A stretch of 64,000 nucleotides of DNA from Candidatus Xianfuyuplasma coldseepsis (GCF_014023125.1 NZ_CP048914.1:958698-1022697); one strand, 5' to 3'. Positions 54,078 to 63,523 are shown, counted from the first letter of the stretch. Made by a program: numbers and translations. The notes: generated by a model from the sequence alone, not told the origin.

Positions 54078-55157
54078 ATGAAATTTAATCACGCAGCAAC
54101 ATATGATATTGTTGTTCCAACAAGTATGGGTGTCCGCTTAACACCACTGCATCGTCAAGTGGTTCATACGAGTACTCAATTTCAGCTACAAACAACATCC
54201 GCAGAAAGTAATGTGTTATCCTGTGGTGCATCACTTGGACTGAAGACAAAAGTCTTAACCGCATTTGTCAAAGACAGCCCGATTGCTCAGTTTATCAAAA
54301 ACGATTTAATGCGCCGTCATATTGAATATGACGGGCAAGATAAACCACAAGAAGGACCATGGGGATATCGTCATCAGTTTAATATCGCTGACAGTGGCTA
54401 TGGTCTTCGTGCACCACGCGTTCATAATGATCGTGCTGGAGAAGTGGGACGTACAATTCAATCCAGTGATTTTGATGTGGATCGATTGTTCCAAAAGGAT
54501 GGGGTAAAATTAATCCATATCTCAGGATTAATCGCTGCCTTAAGTACAACGACATCGACTTTCTGTGTGGAACTGGCAAAGAAAGCCAAACAACACAACA
54601 CACTAATCAGTTTTGATATTAACTATCGCGCATCGTTCTGGAAAGATCGGGAACAAGAACTGCGCAGCGTATTTCACGAAATCGCCTCATTGTCTGATAT
54701 CTTAATTGGAAATGAAGAAGACTTCCAACTAGCACTTGGTGTACAAGGACCAGAATCCGGTGGCGAACATCTCGAAAACAAAGTTCAACAGTTTATAGAT
54801 ATGATTGAAACGATGAAAACATCATATCCAAACGCCCAGATGTTTGCAACAACACTACGTGAAGTTGTGAGTGCAAACGAGCATTTATGGGGATCCATTG
54901 TCCATGATGTTACCACATCATCCTGGGAAATCGTCAACCCGCGACCGATACAAGTGTTGGATCGCATCGGTGGTGGTGACGGCTTTGTCGGTGGATTGCT
55001 GTATGGGTTAATTAAGGGAATGTCCCTTGCGGATGCCTGTCACTTTGGTTGGGCAAACGGGGCCTTTACTGCAACCTTATTAGACGATTATTCAATGCCG
55101 TTATCCGAAGAACAAATATGGAGCGTGTACGAAGGTAATGCACGCGTAAGGAGATAG
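54078..55157 (+). CDS. PfkB-family sugar-acid kinase (KDG kinase or gluconokinase)
   Basis: This 359-residue ribokinase-family kinase has the C-terminal catalytic motif DRIGGGDGFVGG (GGGD in place of GAGD) and the family core FDINYRASFW and IGNEEDF. The region GLRAPRVHNDRAGEVG is a lid or substrate segment. Annotation by similarity would be 2-keto-3-deoxygluconate kinase. However, the next gene is 6-phosphogluconate dehydrogenase and no KDG-forming dehydratase is present, so gluconate phosphorylation is equally plausible. It is the first gene of a five-gene operon with AGGAGG just before the ATG, and Gnd follows after 5 bases. Confidence 0.85.
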   Translation: MKFNHAATYDIVVPTSMGVRLTPLHRQVVHTSTQFQLQTTSAESNVLSCGASLGLKTKVLTAFVKDSPIAQFIKNDLMRRHIEYDGQDKPQEGPWGYRHQFNIADSGYGLRAPRVHNDRAGEVGRTIQSSDFDVDRLFQKDGVKLIHISGLIAALSTTTSTFCVELAKKAKQHNTLISFDINYRASFWKDREQELRSVFHEIASLSDILIGNEEDFQLALGVQGPESGGEHLENKVQQFIDMIETMKTSYPNAQMFATTLREVVSANEHLWGSIVHDVTTSSWEIVNPRPIQVLDRIGGGDGFVGGLLYGLIKGMSLADACHFGWANGAFTATLLDDYSMPLSEEQIWSVYEGNARVRR

Positions 55158-55162
55158 ATACA

Positions 55163-56611
55163 ATGACCTACAATATTGGAATGATTGGTCTTGCTGTCAT
55201 GGGTGAAAATCTTGTATTAAACATGGAATCCAAAGGATTTCATGTTTGTGGTTATGACATCGATCAAGACCGTGTCAACGCATTTAAAAATGGCCGAGCA
55301 AAAGGTAAAAATATTGGTTTTGCAGATTCACTAAAAGATCTTATAAACCAACTTGAAACGCCGCGTAAAATCATGATGATGATTCGTGCTGGTAGTCCCG
55401 TCGATCAAGTGATTGATCAACTCCTACCATTACTCGATCAAGGAGATATCATCATTGACGGTGGAAATTCAAACTACCACGATACCTTACGCCGTTATGA
55501 ACTTGTCACGAGCAAAGGCTTCTATTTCATTGGAAGTGGTGTTTCTGGGGGTGAAGAAGGGGCATTAAATGGACCATCACTAATGCCAGGAGGCTCTAAA
55601 GAGGCATGGGCTCATGTGGCTCCGATCTTTAAAGCAATCGCTGCCCGTACATCCGATGGAGACATCTGCACCGAATGGGTCGGACCTGGAGGGGCAGGAC
55701 ACTATGTAAAAATGGTACATAATGGAATTGAGTATGGTGACATCCAATTAATTACCGAAGTCTATCACATCATGCGCGATGGTTTACAAATGAGTCATGA
55801 TGATATGGCCGATGTCTTTGATCGGTGGAATCAAGGGGTACTTGATAGCTATCTGATTGATATTACCAAAGATATTTTACGAAAGAAAGACGAAGATGGT
55901 AGTGTCCTTGTTGAAAAGATACTAGATACCGCAGGACAAAAAGGTACTGGTAAATGGACTGCAATCAGTTCTCTTGAAGAAGGTATCCCATTATCTCTGA
56001 TCGGGGAAAGTGTATATGCACGTTTCTTATCCTCACAAAAATCAGAACGAATTGTAGCATCGAAAACCTATAATCGAACCATCAAACCGTTCAAGGTTAA
56101 CAAAGAAGAGTTCTTACAACAATTACACGACGCCCTCTATGTCGCTAAAATCATTAGTTATGCCCAAGGATTTGCTTTACTAAAAGAAGCATCTAAAATA
56201 AATAAATGGAATCTAAACTACGGAGATATTGCCTTAATGTGGCGTGGCGGATGCATCATTCGTAGTCGTTTCTTAGGCAAAATCAATAAAGCATTTACCA
56301 ATCAACCATCGCTGACAAATGTACTTCTAGATGGGTACTTCAAAGATGCTTTGGACAAACATATCAACAACTACCGCACCGTAGTAGCCAAAGGTATATT
56401 GCATGGTATTCCAATGCCATCACTCAGTGCCGGATTGGCCTACTTTGACGGATATACAACAGAGACCTTACCTGCGAATTTACTCCAAGCGATGCGCGAT
56501 TATTTCGGGGCTCATACCTACGAGAGAATCGACAAACCACGAGGTGAATTCTTCCACACCAATTGGACTGGTACAGGTGGAACCACTTCATCAACCACAT
56601 ACAACGCATAG
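55163..56611 (+). CDS. gnd: 6-phosphogluconate dehydrogenase, decarboxylating
   Basis: This 482-residue cytoplasmic enzyme oxidatively decarboxylates 6-phosphogluconate to ribulose 5-phosphate. The Rossmann motif is IGMIGLAVMGENL. The substrate and catalytic stretch is SGGEEGALNGPSLMPGG and VGPGGAGHYVKMVHNGIEYGD. The C-terminus HTNWTGTGGTTSSTTYNA is typical of the full-length family. SD AAGGAG. Its place inside a uronate operon, not a pentose-phosphate operon, is unusual and suggests that 6-phosphogluconate is an intermediate of that pathway. Confidence 0.95.
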   Translation: MTYNIGMIGLAVMGENLVLNMESKGFHVCGYDIDQDRVNAFKNGRAKGKNIGFADSLKDLINQLETPRKIMMMIRAGSPVDQVIDQLLPLLDQGDIIIDGGNSNYHDTLRRYELVTSKGFYFIGSGVSGGEEGALNGPSLMPGGSKEAWAHVAPIFKAIAARTSDGDICTEWVGPGGAGHYVKMVHNGIEYGDIQLITEVYHIMRDGLQMSHDDMADVFDRWNQGVLDSYLIDITKDILRKKDEDGSVLVEKILDTAGQKGTGKWTAISSLEEGIPLSLIGESVYARFLSSQKSERIVASKTYNRTIKPFKVNKEEFLQQLHDALYVAKIISYAQGFALLKEASKINKWNLNYGDIALMWRGGCIIRSRFLGKINKAFTNQPSLTNVLLDGYFKDALDKHINNYRTVVAKGILHGIPMPSLSAGLAYFDGYTTETLPANLLQAMRDYFGAHTYERIDKPRGEFFHTNWTGTGGTTSSTTYNA

Positions 56612-56622
56612 GAGGAAACCTC

Positions 56623-57885
56623 ATGGATATTCGATATTATGGTAAAGAACAAGGGTTATCCGATACAGAAATCTTGAAAGGTATTCAAAAATCCCTTCAA
56701 GATTTGACTGTAAACCGTGTTCTAATTATTCCTCCCGATATTACCCGATTTCATTCCTATGCCGGTCGAATCACCAATATGTACTACCACGAGTTAAAAG
56801 ACCTTTGTGAGATCGATATTTTACCGGCACTCGGTACCCATGTACCGATGCCAGATGATGAACTTGAAGAAATGTTTGGTGACATTCCTCTAGACAAATT
56901 CATCATCCATGACTGGCGCAATGACGTCGTAAAAATCGGTGAAGTCCCTGCGGACTATGTCAAGGATATTACCGGAGGCTATTGGGCCGAAAAAGTCACT
57001 TGTGAAATCAATAAGATTATTGTAGAAGGAGACTACGATTTAATTCTCTCCATCGGCCAAGTCGTTCCCCATGAAGTCATAGGAATGGCAAATCACTCCA
57101 AGAATCTACTCGTTGGTTGTGGTGGTAGAAACACCATCAACGAATCGCATATGATTGGGGCGGTCTACGGGATGGAACGGATGATGGGAAAAGATCATAC
57201 TCCTGTTCGTAAGATTCTTGATTATGCCTTGGAACACTATCTAAACAACCTACCGATCGTCTTTGTTCTTACGGTTACCACAGCCGTTAAAAACGATGTC
57301 ACCATTCACGGATTGTTCATTGGACCTAATCGTCCTACCTTTGAATCCGCGGTCGAGTTAGCTCAAAAGAAAAACATCGATTTCCTCGATCGTCCAATCA
57401 ACAAATGTGTCGTCTATCTAGACCCCAAAGAATTCAAATCTACCTGGCTTGGAAACAAAGCCGTATACCGCACAAGAATGGCAATCAAAGACGGTGGCGA
57501 ACTACTTATCTTAGCTCCCGGTGTCAAACGCTTTGGCGAAGATGATCGGATTGATGAATTGATTCGGACCTATGGTTATACGGGTCGTGATCAAGTCCTC
57601 AAGGACTTCCATAACAACAAGGATCTCCAAGACAATATGAGTGCTGCAGCCCATCTCATCCACGGCTCCAGTGATGGTCGCTTCACCATCACCTACGCCG
57701 TACAAGATATTACAAAAGAGGAGATTGAACAAGTACAATTCAATTATGCGAATTACCACGATGTCATTCAAACATACAACCCCGACACCTTAAACTATGG
57801 GTGGAATACTCTAGATAATGGAGAAGAGATTTTCTATATCCCCAACCCAGCTCTAGGGTTATGGATCGATAAAAATAAATTTTAA
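56623..57885 (+). CDS. LarA-family nickel-pincer racemase/epimerase homologue
   Basis: This 420-residue homologue of lactate racemase LarA (DUF2088) keeps the residues that bind the nickel-pincer nucleotide and catalyse hydride transfer: His73 in ALGTHVPMPDDEL, His150 in VVPHEV, Lys160 in ANHSKNL and His176 in NESHMIG. The 10 and 16 residue spacings between His150, Lys160 and His176 equal those in the Lactiplantibacillus enzyme (174, 184, 200). Family members racemise 2-hydroxyacids, and a gluconate 2-epimerase has been described. Between gnd and uxuB, mannonate/gluconate epimerisation is the best guess. The start at 56623 has GGAGGAAA upstream. Confidence 0.88.
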   Translation: MDIRYYGKEQGLSDTEILKGIQKSLQDLTVNRVLIIPPDITRFHSYAGRITNMYYHELKDLCEIDILPALGTHVPMPDDELEEMFGDIPLDKFIIHDWRNDVVKIGEVPADYVKDITGGYWAEKVTCEINKIIVEGDYDLILSIGQVVPHEVIGMANHSKNLLVGCGGRNTINESHMIGAVYGMERMMGKDHTPVRKILDYALEHYLNNLPIVFVLTVTTAVKNDVTIHGLFIGPNRPTFESAVELAQKKNIDFLDRPINKCVVYLDPKEFKSTWLGNKAVYRTRMAIKDGGELLILAPGVKRFGEDDRIDELIRTYGYTGRDQVLKDFHNNKDLQDNMSAAAHLIHGSSDGRFTITYAVQDITKEEIEQVQFNYANYHDVIQTYNPDTLNYGWNTLDNGEEIFYIPNPALGLWIDKNKF

Positions 57886-57918
57886 GACAAGAACGCAACT
57901 TATCTATGATACAATAAA

Positions 57919-57939
57919 ACTAACATTTCATTTGTTAGT
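57919..57939 (+). repeat. Inverted repeat between the larA homologue and uxuB
   Basis: ACTAACA and TGTTAGT flank seven bases in the 69-base gap, just after a TACAAT -10-like element (57910-57915) that has no good -35. It may be an mRNA processing stem or an operator of an internal promoter. Confidence 0.35.
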
Positions 57940-57954
57940 AGAAAGAAGGCACAA

Positions 57955-58797
57955 ATGAAATTACCACAAATTCACGATTTACAAGGAAAAACAGTTGTTT
58001 TAACAGGAGGCGCAGGGGTCCTTGGGACAACCTTCGCAAGAGCACTTGCACAGGCCAATGCCAATGTGGCAATACTGGATTTAAATGAAACGGCAGCCAC
58101 TGCTTTAGCAAGCGAAATTCAAGCGTTAGGCCAACACGCCATTGGCGTGAAATGTAACGTCTTAGACAAAACCAGTATTGAAGCAGCACGAGAGACAGTA
58201 TTAAAGGCATACAAGAAAGTGGATATCTTAATCAATGGTGCCGGAGGCAATCATCCTAGTGGTACCACAGGACATGAGTTCTTTGATAAAGAGGATCTCA
58301 AGAACGACATCAAAACATTCTTTGATCTTGATCCCGACGGTATCCAATTTGTCTTTAACTTAAATTTCATTGGTACGTTACTACCAACCCAAGTCTTTGC
58401 CAAAGACTTACTCGATGGTGGTAACATTATCAACATCTCGAGCATGAATGCATTCACACCACTGACAAAGATACCAGCCTACAGTGGTGCCAAAGCAGCT
58501 ATCAGCAACTTTACCCAGTGGCTTGCAGTTTACTTCAGTAAAGCCGGTATTCGTTGCAATGCGATTGCTCCTGGATTCTTCCTGACAAAACAAAACGAAG
58601 CGTTGTTACTGGACGAAAACAAACAATTCACACCACGAGCACAGAAGATCATTACCAATACGCCAATGGGACGTTTTGGTAATAGTGAAGAACTCGTTGG
58701 TGCGGTACTCTTTTTAATCAACAATGACGCAGCCAGTTTTATCAACGGTGTTGTCCTTCCTGTGGATGGTGGATTTAGTTCATATAGCGGGGTGTAA
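57955..58797 (+). CDS. uxuB: SDR-type fructuronate reductase (mannonate dehydrogenase)
   Basis: This 280-residue short-chain dehydrogenase of the YjmF/UxuB type interconverts D-fructuronate and D-mannonate with NAD(P)H. The cofactor motif is TGGAGVLGTTFARAL, then INGAGGNHP, INISSMNAF with the catalytic Ser region, and Y-x3-K in PAYSGAKAAI. AIAPGFFLT and PVDGGFSSYSGV are typical of this subgroup. SD is AAGG, modest. The inserted segment ATGHEFFDKEDL-like (about 104-125) is usual for the group. uxaC follows seven bases downstream. Confidence 0.9.
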   Translation: MKLPQIHDLQGKTVVLTGGAGVLGTTFARALAQANANVAILDLNETAATALASEIQALGQHAIGVKCNVLDKTSIEAARETVLKAYKKVDILINGAGGNHPSGTTGHEFFDKEDLKNDIKTFFDLDPDGIQFVFNLNFIGTLLPTQVFAKDLLDGGNIINISSMNAFTPLTKIPAYSGAKAAISNFTQWLAVYFSKAGIRCNAIAPGFFLTKQNEALLLDENKQFTPRAQKIITNTPMGRFGNSEELVGAVLFLINNDAASFINGVVLPVDGGFSSYSGV

Positions 58798-58804
58798 TAT
58801 ATTT

Positions 58805-60193
58805 ATGTTTGTAAACGACGATTTCCTGTTACAATCAGGGCTCGCCAAAGAGCTCTACAAAGAAATTAAAGACTTACCTATTATTGATTTTCACAACCAC
58901 TTACCACCACGAGACATCTACAAAAACGATCCCTACACCAACATTGCGGATATGTGGTTGGCACATGATCACTACAAATGGCGCTTAATGCGCAACAGTG
59001 GTATCGATGAAGAATTTATTACCGGTGACGGTGATCCCAAAGATAAATTCTTTAGCTATGTTGCTTCGTTAGAGAGAGCCTATATGAATCCTCTACATCA
59101 TTGGAGTCATATGGAGTTAAAAGAATACTTCAACATTACCGATGTCTTAACGACCGATAATGCGGAGGATATTTATCAACAAGCCAATGAGTTTCTAGAA
59201 AGTACAACCGTTGGTCCACGAGAACTCTTAGAACAAAAACAAGTCGAAGTTCTCTGCACCACCGATGATTTAAACGATGATTTGGAATTTCACAAGCTCA
59301 TTCGTGACGATAAAACCTTTGACATTCAAGTCCTACCTACCTTCCGTCCCGATTCCTTGTTTATGTTTAATGATGCGTCTTTCTTTGATGTGATTACATT
59401 ACTCGAAAAAAACACATCGATTACCATCAGTGGGATTACAACTTTAGCAACCGCGTTATCGAAACGCTTAGACTATTTCAATGTCAATGGCTGTAAAGTT
59501 GCCGATCACGGTCTCAGTGAACTCCACTATGTTCAAGTATCCAAATCCGATGCATCCAAAATCTTAAAGAAACGCTTAATGAAATACGAACTATCCCCCC
59601 TCGAAGTAGCCAAATTAACCAACTACTTACTCAAGTTTTTCATTAAGGAATATGCAATTCGCGATATGGTATGTCAAATTCACATTGGTGCACTACGTAA
59701 TACCAATGAACGGATGTTTAAACAAGTCGGTAAAGACAGCGGATACGACAGTTTATCCGGAAGCAACTACATCAATGACTTAAATGAACTCCTAAACGAA
59801 ATTCACAGTCATTACCCATTACCCAAAATGATTTTATTTAACTTGAACCCACGTGATAATGAAGCCCTTGCTTCATTATGTGGAAACTTCAGTTGCCAAA
59901 CACCTGGTAAGGTTCAACTCGGTGCGGCTTGGTGGTTCAATGATCACTTAAGAGGCATCACCAATCAGCTTGCAACCTTTAGTGAGTATCTGAATCTAAG
60001 TACCTTTGTCGGTATGCTTACCGATTCTCGTAGTTTCTTATCGTTTGTCCGTCACGATTACTTCCGTCGAATTCTTTGTAATTTTGTCGTCGACAATGTT
60101 CAAAAAGGACTTATCCCTAACGACATGGAACATTTAAAACAATTGGTTCGTGATATTGCTTATTACAACAGTAAAAGTTATTTTAATTTATAA
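58805..60193 (+). CDS. uxaC: Uronate isomerase
   Basis: This 462-residue amidohydrolase-superfamily enzyme converts D-glucuronate to D-fructuronate (and galacturonate to tagaturonate). Metal ligands are in IIDFHNHLPPRDIY. Family stretches are LCTTDDLNDDLEFHK, PTFRPD, IRDMVCQIHIGALRNTN and MLTDSRSFLSFVRHDYFRRILCN. The start at 58805 is chosen because homologues begin about here. An open frame reaching back to 58724 runs into uxuB. The SD (GGGGTG) is weak, so coupling to uxuB is likely. It catalyses the first step of the pathway although it is the last gene, and a terminator follows. Confidence 0.94.
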   Translation: MFVNDDFLLQSGLAKELYKEIKDLPIIDFHNHLPPRDIYKNDPYTNIADMWLAHDHYKWRLMRNSGIDEEFITGDGDPKDKFFSYVASLERAYMNPLHHWSHMELKEYFNITDVLTTDNAEDIYQQANEFLESTTVGPRELLEQKQVEVLCTTDDLNDDLEFHKLIRDDKTFDIQVLPTFRPDSLFMFNDASFFDVITLLEKNTSITISGITTLATALSKRLDYFNVNGCKVADHGLSELHYVQVSKSDASKILKKRLMKYELSPLEVAKLTNYLLKFFIKEYAIRDMVCQIHIGALRNTNERMFKQVGKDSGYDSLSGSNYINDLNELLNEIHSHYPLPKMILFNLNPRDNEALASLCGNFSCQTPGKVQLGAAWWFNDHLRGITNQLATFSEYLNLSTFVGMLTDSRSFLSFVRHDYFRRILCNFVVDNVQKGLIPNDMEHLKQLVRDIAYYNSKSYFNL

Positions 60194-60198
60194 GATAG

Positions 60199-60230
60199 AA
60201 GTCTCACGTTTAACGTGAGACTTTCTTTTT
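60199..60230 (+). terminator. Terminator of the uronate operon
   Basis: AAGTCTCACG and CGTGAGACTT form a ten-pair stem followed by TCTTTTT. Confidence 0.87.
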
Positions 60231-60280
60231 ATTTATAATCTAGTATAATATGAATATACGTAGATGAAGTAGGTGAATCA

Positions 60281-61381
60281 ATGAATCCATTTCGAACAGA
60301 GGAATTACTCGAAAGCTACAATGGTATTGCATTAATGTTAGAAGATGATAAAATCGTGTATATTAATCATCAATTTTCAGAATTGCTGGGGTATACACAA
60401 AATGATGTCATTGATCTCCATGTAATTGAATTGATTAACCCGGATGATCGAGCGGAGTTTACCAATGGCGTATTTGTCAATCCCGGGGCCTCGGAAATGA
60501 CGACTCAGATCTATCATAAGAATGGATCACATATGTATTTCACACTGAATGCATTTCAGTTCAAAAATACGTATGTCGTACTTGGTAAACGCCTGCGGCG
60601 TCAATACAAAAGCTTTGATTACGACATCACAAAAGAAGATATCATGCAATCGTATATTAATCATCAAATGGACGTGGATGACATATCCGAGATCGTTACA
60701 ACACGCTTTGATGAACTTCGTTTTGCATTGGATAATTTACCGGTAGATTTTTGGATTAAAGACAAAGATCATCGGTATTTATTCATGAATGAAATCATGT
60801 TGAAACGGACAAAAATGGAACCAAACAGCTACTACCTTAAGAATGACTTCGATTTATTTGATCGGGACATTGCCAATGATTTCTTAAAGACCGATATGCA
60901 AGCAATCAAAACAAAAAAGAAAGTTCAATACATCTTTGAGTCCAAAACAAGTCGTTTTGTAAAATGGACGGAAGTATCGAAAGTTCCTATTTTCAATAAA
61001 GACGATAAATACATTGGTCTAATATCCTGTGCCATCGACATCTCCAGTATCAAAGGAAACGAAGCAGAACTAGCACAAGAAAATAAGGCACTTTTGGATA
61101 TTTTACATAGTCAATATGATGTTGTAGTGTACATTAATAGCGATGGGTATATCGAACATCAGTTTAACCGATTGAATTTGGATTTTGAGCAACGACATTA
61201 TCGTGAGTGTTTTAAAGAAAACACCATGTTATTGCGATATCTTGATGCAGGATTAAAAGGGATTGAAAGCAACTTTTTAGGAACCATAAAAGGAATAGCG
61301 GCAAACATTGTTGTAAAACCAGTATCTTTACCCGATGGACATCAACGATTGTTTCTATTCGGACGGGAACAACGTTCATAA
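60281..61381 (+). CDS. PAS-domain sensory protein
   Basis: This 366-residue cytoplasmic protein has two clear PAS domains: about 1-105 (GIALMLEDDKIVYINHQFSELLGYT) and about 145-265 (LDNLPVDFWIKDKDHRYLFMN, ending LISCAIDISSIKGNEAEL). A PAS-like remainder spans about 275-366. No output domain is present. Its stop shares a base with the start of the next gene (TAATG), a GGDEF/HD-GYP protein, so it probably modulates that enzyme. A TATAAT at 60244-60249 serves as promoter, with no clear -35. SD AGGTGA. Confidence 0.85.
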   Translation: MNPFRTEELLESYNGIALMLEDDKIVYINHQFSELLGYTQNDVIDLHVIELINPDDRAEFTNGVFVNPGASEMTTQIYHKNGSHMYFTLNAFQFKNTYVVLGKRLRRQYKSFDYDITKEDIMQSYINHQMDVDDISEIVTTRFDELRFALDNLPVDFWIKDKDHRYLFMNEIMLKRTKMEPNSYYLKNDFDLFDRDIANDFLKTDMQAIKTKKKVQYIFESKTSRFVKWTEVSKVPIFNKDDKYIGLISCAIDISSIKGNEAELAQENKALLDILHSQYDVVVYINSDGYIEHQFNRLNLDFEQRHYRECFKENTMLLRYLDAGLKGIESNFLGTIKGIAANIVVKPVSLPDGHQRLFLFGREQRS

Positions 61382-63363
61382 TGGATATTATTACGTTTCT
61401 ATCATCAAATACGAATCATATTGTTCGAATCTGTGATATAGAGAACAATTCGATTTACTCCAATCCCAGCTATTCCATCGCTGAAATACCCTATGAGGAA
61501 GGGGTGTTTCCCTTCCATGATTGGACCATTACAAATACCATCCTCACCATCGATAACGTTCCGTATTTATTTTCTTCCATCCAAGAATTACAGACAACAA
61601 CTTATTTGGCAACGTTAATGAATACCTTTCGAAACTTAGGTATCCCGATTGCCATCATCCATAACAAACAAGTGCTCTTTCGCAATGAAACATTAACAGC
61701 ATTATTAAAAACTCCTGAAGAAGACTTAACGACTACACCGTGGCAAAAACTACAACAACCTTATAAGAGCCGTATCCAGCGACTACTAACGAAAGAGTCG
61801 TATAACTCAGCTGAAATTTACGTGGATATTAACCCCGACGAAACCCATTGGTTTATCATCAACAAAGCCGTATTGAAAATTGAGGGTGAAACCTACATCA
61901 TTTTTGTCTTTCAACTGGCTGATGTAATGAAACAAAGAGAACTCGCATACAATCAACAGCAAGCATTCTTAACCAATGTATTCGAATCGATTTTTGAAGG
62001 GATCCTCGTTATTGATATTCATAACAATATAACCTTTATTAACCAAGAAGCTATCAAACTACTCGGCGTGACCAAACAAGTCGTTGGAACCAAGGTGACG
62101 GATGTCTTACGAATCTTTGGTGCCAATGGTAACCCATTTAACTATCTAATAATAGAAGAACTCAAATCCAACGAGTATGAACTGGAAACATTATCGGGAA
62201 TGAACTACTATATCAATCTCCGCATTCGTGACATGGTTGATAAAAACAATGACAAGTTGGGTAAAATCATTTCCTTCTTTGAGATAGGTGAAGAGAAAAA
62301 ACGGGAAAAGGAAATTCTCTATCTTACCTACCACGATACCATGACAGGACTACACAATCGAACCTTCTTTGAAGAACAACTGCGATTATTTGATACGCCG
62401 CGGAAACTACCATTATCGATCATCCTAGGTGATGTGAATGGTTTAAAATTAACCAATGATGTGTTCGGTCATGAAGCAGGTGATTTACTATTAAAACGGA
62501 TCGCACGAATCATGAAAAGCACCTGTCGCCAAGAAGATGTGATCGCCCGTTGGGGTGGAGATGAGTTTATCATCCTCCTACCAAATACAAACGAAACGCA
62601 AGTTCATATCATTATGAATCGAATCATCGCTGAAATTGAACGGGTATACAAAGATCATGAAATCCAATCGATTCTTCCAAGCCTTTCCCTAGGATATGGT
62701 GTAAAAACGACTGAAACAGAAGATGTCTACCATATCATTAATATTGCCGAACAAAACATGTATAAACGAAAAATGCTGACAAACTCCAGCATCTATTCAT
62801 CGATTATTACATCGATGACGCAATCCTTATTTGAGCGTTCCAGTGAAACCGAAGAACATGCGAATAGACTTCGTGATTACGCCCATAAAATCGCTCGAAA
62901 ACTACAGGTAACTGAAGCCGATATTCAAGATTTAACACTTCTCGCAAAATTACATGATATCGGTAAAATCGGAATCCCAGATGAAATTTTAAACAAACCC
63001 ACCTCCCTCACAAACGATGAATGGACCATTATGAAAAAACATCCTGAAATCGGATATCGTATTGCCAATTCAACATCCGAACTCAAAGGGGTTGCTACCT
63101 ACATCCTATCCCACCATGAACGCTATGATGGTACGGGGTATCCAAAAGGTTTGCAAGGAGAAAACATCCCCCTATTATCTCGAATTATCAGCGTTGTTGA
63201 TGCCTATGATGCGATGTTATATGATCGACCTTATCGAGCAGCTTTACCGCATCATAAGGTTATTGAAGAAATTCAAAACAACGCAGGAACTCAATTTGAT
63301 CCCCTGATTGCTACAACGTTCTTACAAATAATCCGTGAAGAACAAGAAAAAGCACCCCAATAA
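61381..63363 (+). CDS. PAS-GGDEF-HD-GYP cyclic-di-GMP enzyme
   Basis: This 660-residue hybrid protein has PAS-like regions (about 75-190 and 195-310), then a GGDEF domain with an intact GGDEF site at 392-396 and an inhibitory RxxD I-site five residues before it (R383-Q-E-D386). A C-terminal HD-GYP phosphodiesterase domain follows, with H525-D526 and HHERYDGTGYP from 578. Both synthesis and hydrolysis of cyclic di-GMP are possible from the motifs. It lacks membrane segments, so it is cytoplasmic. It is translationally coupled to the PAS protein upstream, which may provide its signal input. Confidence 0.92.
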   Translation: MDIITFLSSNTNHIVRICDIENNSIYSNPSYSIAEIPYEEGVFPFHDWTITNTILTIDNVPYLFSSIQELQTTTYLATLMNTFRNLGIPIAIIHNKQVLFRNETLTALLKTPEEDLTTTPWQKLQQPYKSRIQRLLTKESYNSAEIYVDINPDETHWFIINKAVLKIEGETYIIFVFQLADVMKQRELAYNQQQAFLTNVFESIFEGILVIDIHNNITFINQEAIKLLGVTKQVVGTKVTDVLRIFGANGNPFNYLIIEELKSNEYELETLSGMNYYINLRIRDMVDKNNDKLGKIISFFEIGEEKKREKEILYLTYHDTMTGLHNRTFFEEQLRLFDTPRKLPLSIILGDVNGLKLTNDVFGHEAGDLLLKRIARIMKSTCRQEDVIARWGGDEFIILLPNTNETQVHIIMNRIIAEIERVYKDHEIQSILPSLSLGYGVKTTETEDVYHIINIAEQNMYKRKMLTNSSIYSSIITSMTQSLFERSSETEEHANRLRDYAHKIARKLQVTEADIQDLTLLAKLHDIGKIGIPDEILNKPTSLTNDEWTIMKKHPEIGYRIANSTSELKGVATYILSHHERYDGTGYPKGLQGENIPLLSRIISVVDAYDAMLYDRPYRAALPHHKVIEEIQNNAGTQFDPLIATTFLQIIREEQEKAPQ

Positions 63364-63378
63364 GGAGTGCTTTATCTT
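63349..63378 (+). terminator. Terminator after the GGDEF/HD-GYP gene
   Basis: AAAGCACCCC pairs with GGAGTGCTTT with one mismatch around AATAA, then a modest T-rich stretch. The stem includes the stop codon. Confidence 0.6.
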
Positions 63379-63493
63379 TATCTATAATCTAAAAAATAAA
63401 AAGGAATCATGAAGGAAGCACCTGCTTCACCTCTACTGTAACATGCAATGTTACAAAATAAATCGATTGGAAATTAAGAAAAGTAAAAAAAGT

Positions 63494-63521
63494 AAAAAAC
63501 GCTACATTTTTGTAGCGTTTT
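63494..63521 (-). terminator. Terminator of the Ig-like lipoprotein gene
   Basis: AAAACGCTACA and TGTAGCGTTTT pair around four T. The minus strand continues with a six-T run, and the stop codon of the gene lies three bases before the stem. Confidence 0.85.
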
Positions 63522-63523
63522 AC

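Noticed and set aside
63409-63441. Ten-codon frame with AAGGA upstream
   Set aside because: Too short to support. The small hairpin over it (GAAGCACCTGCTTC) explains the pattern as well.
63438-63456. TGTAACAT/ATGTTACA hairpin as a terminator or sRNA
   Set aside because: A clean inverted repeat, but no T run follows and no promoter is evident. Left unassigned.
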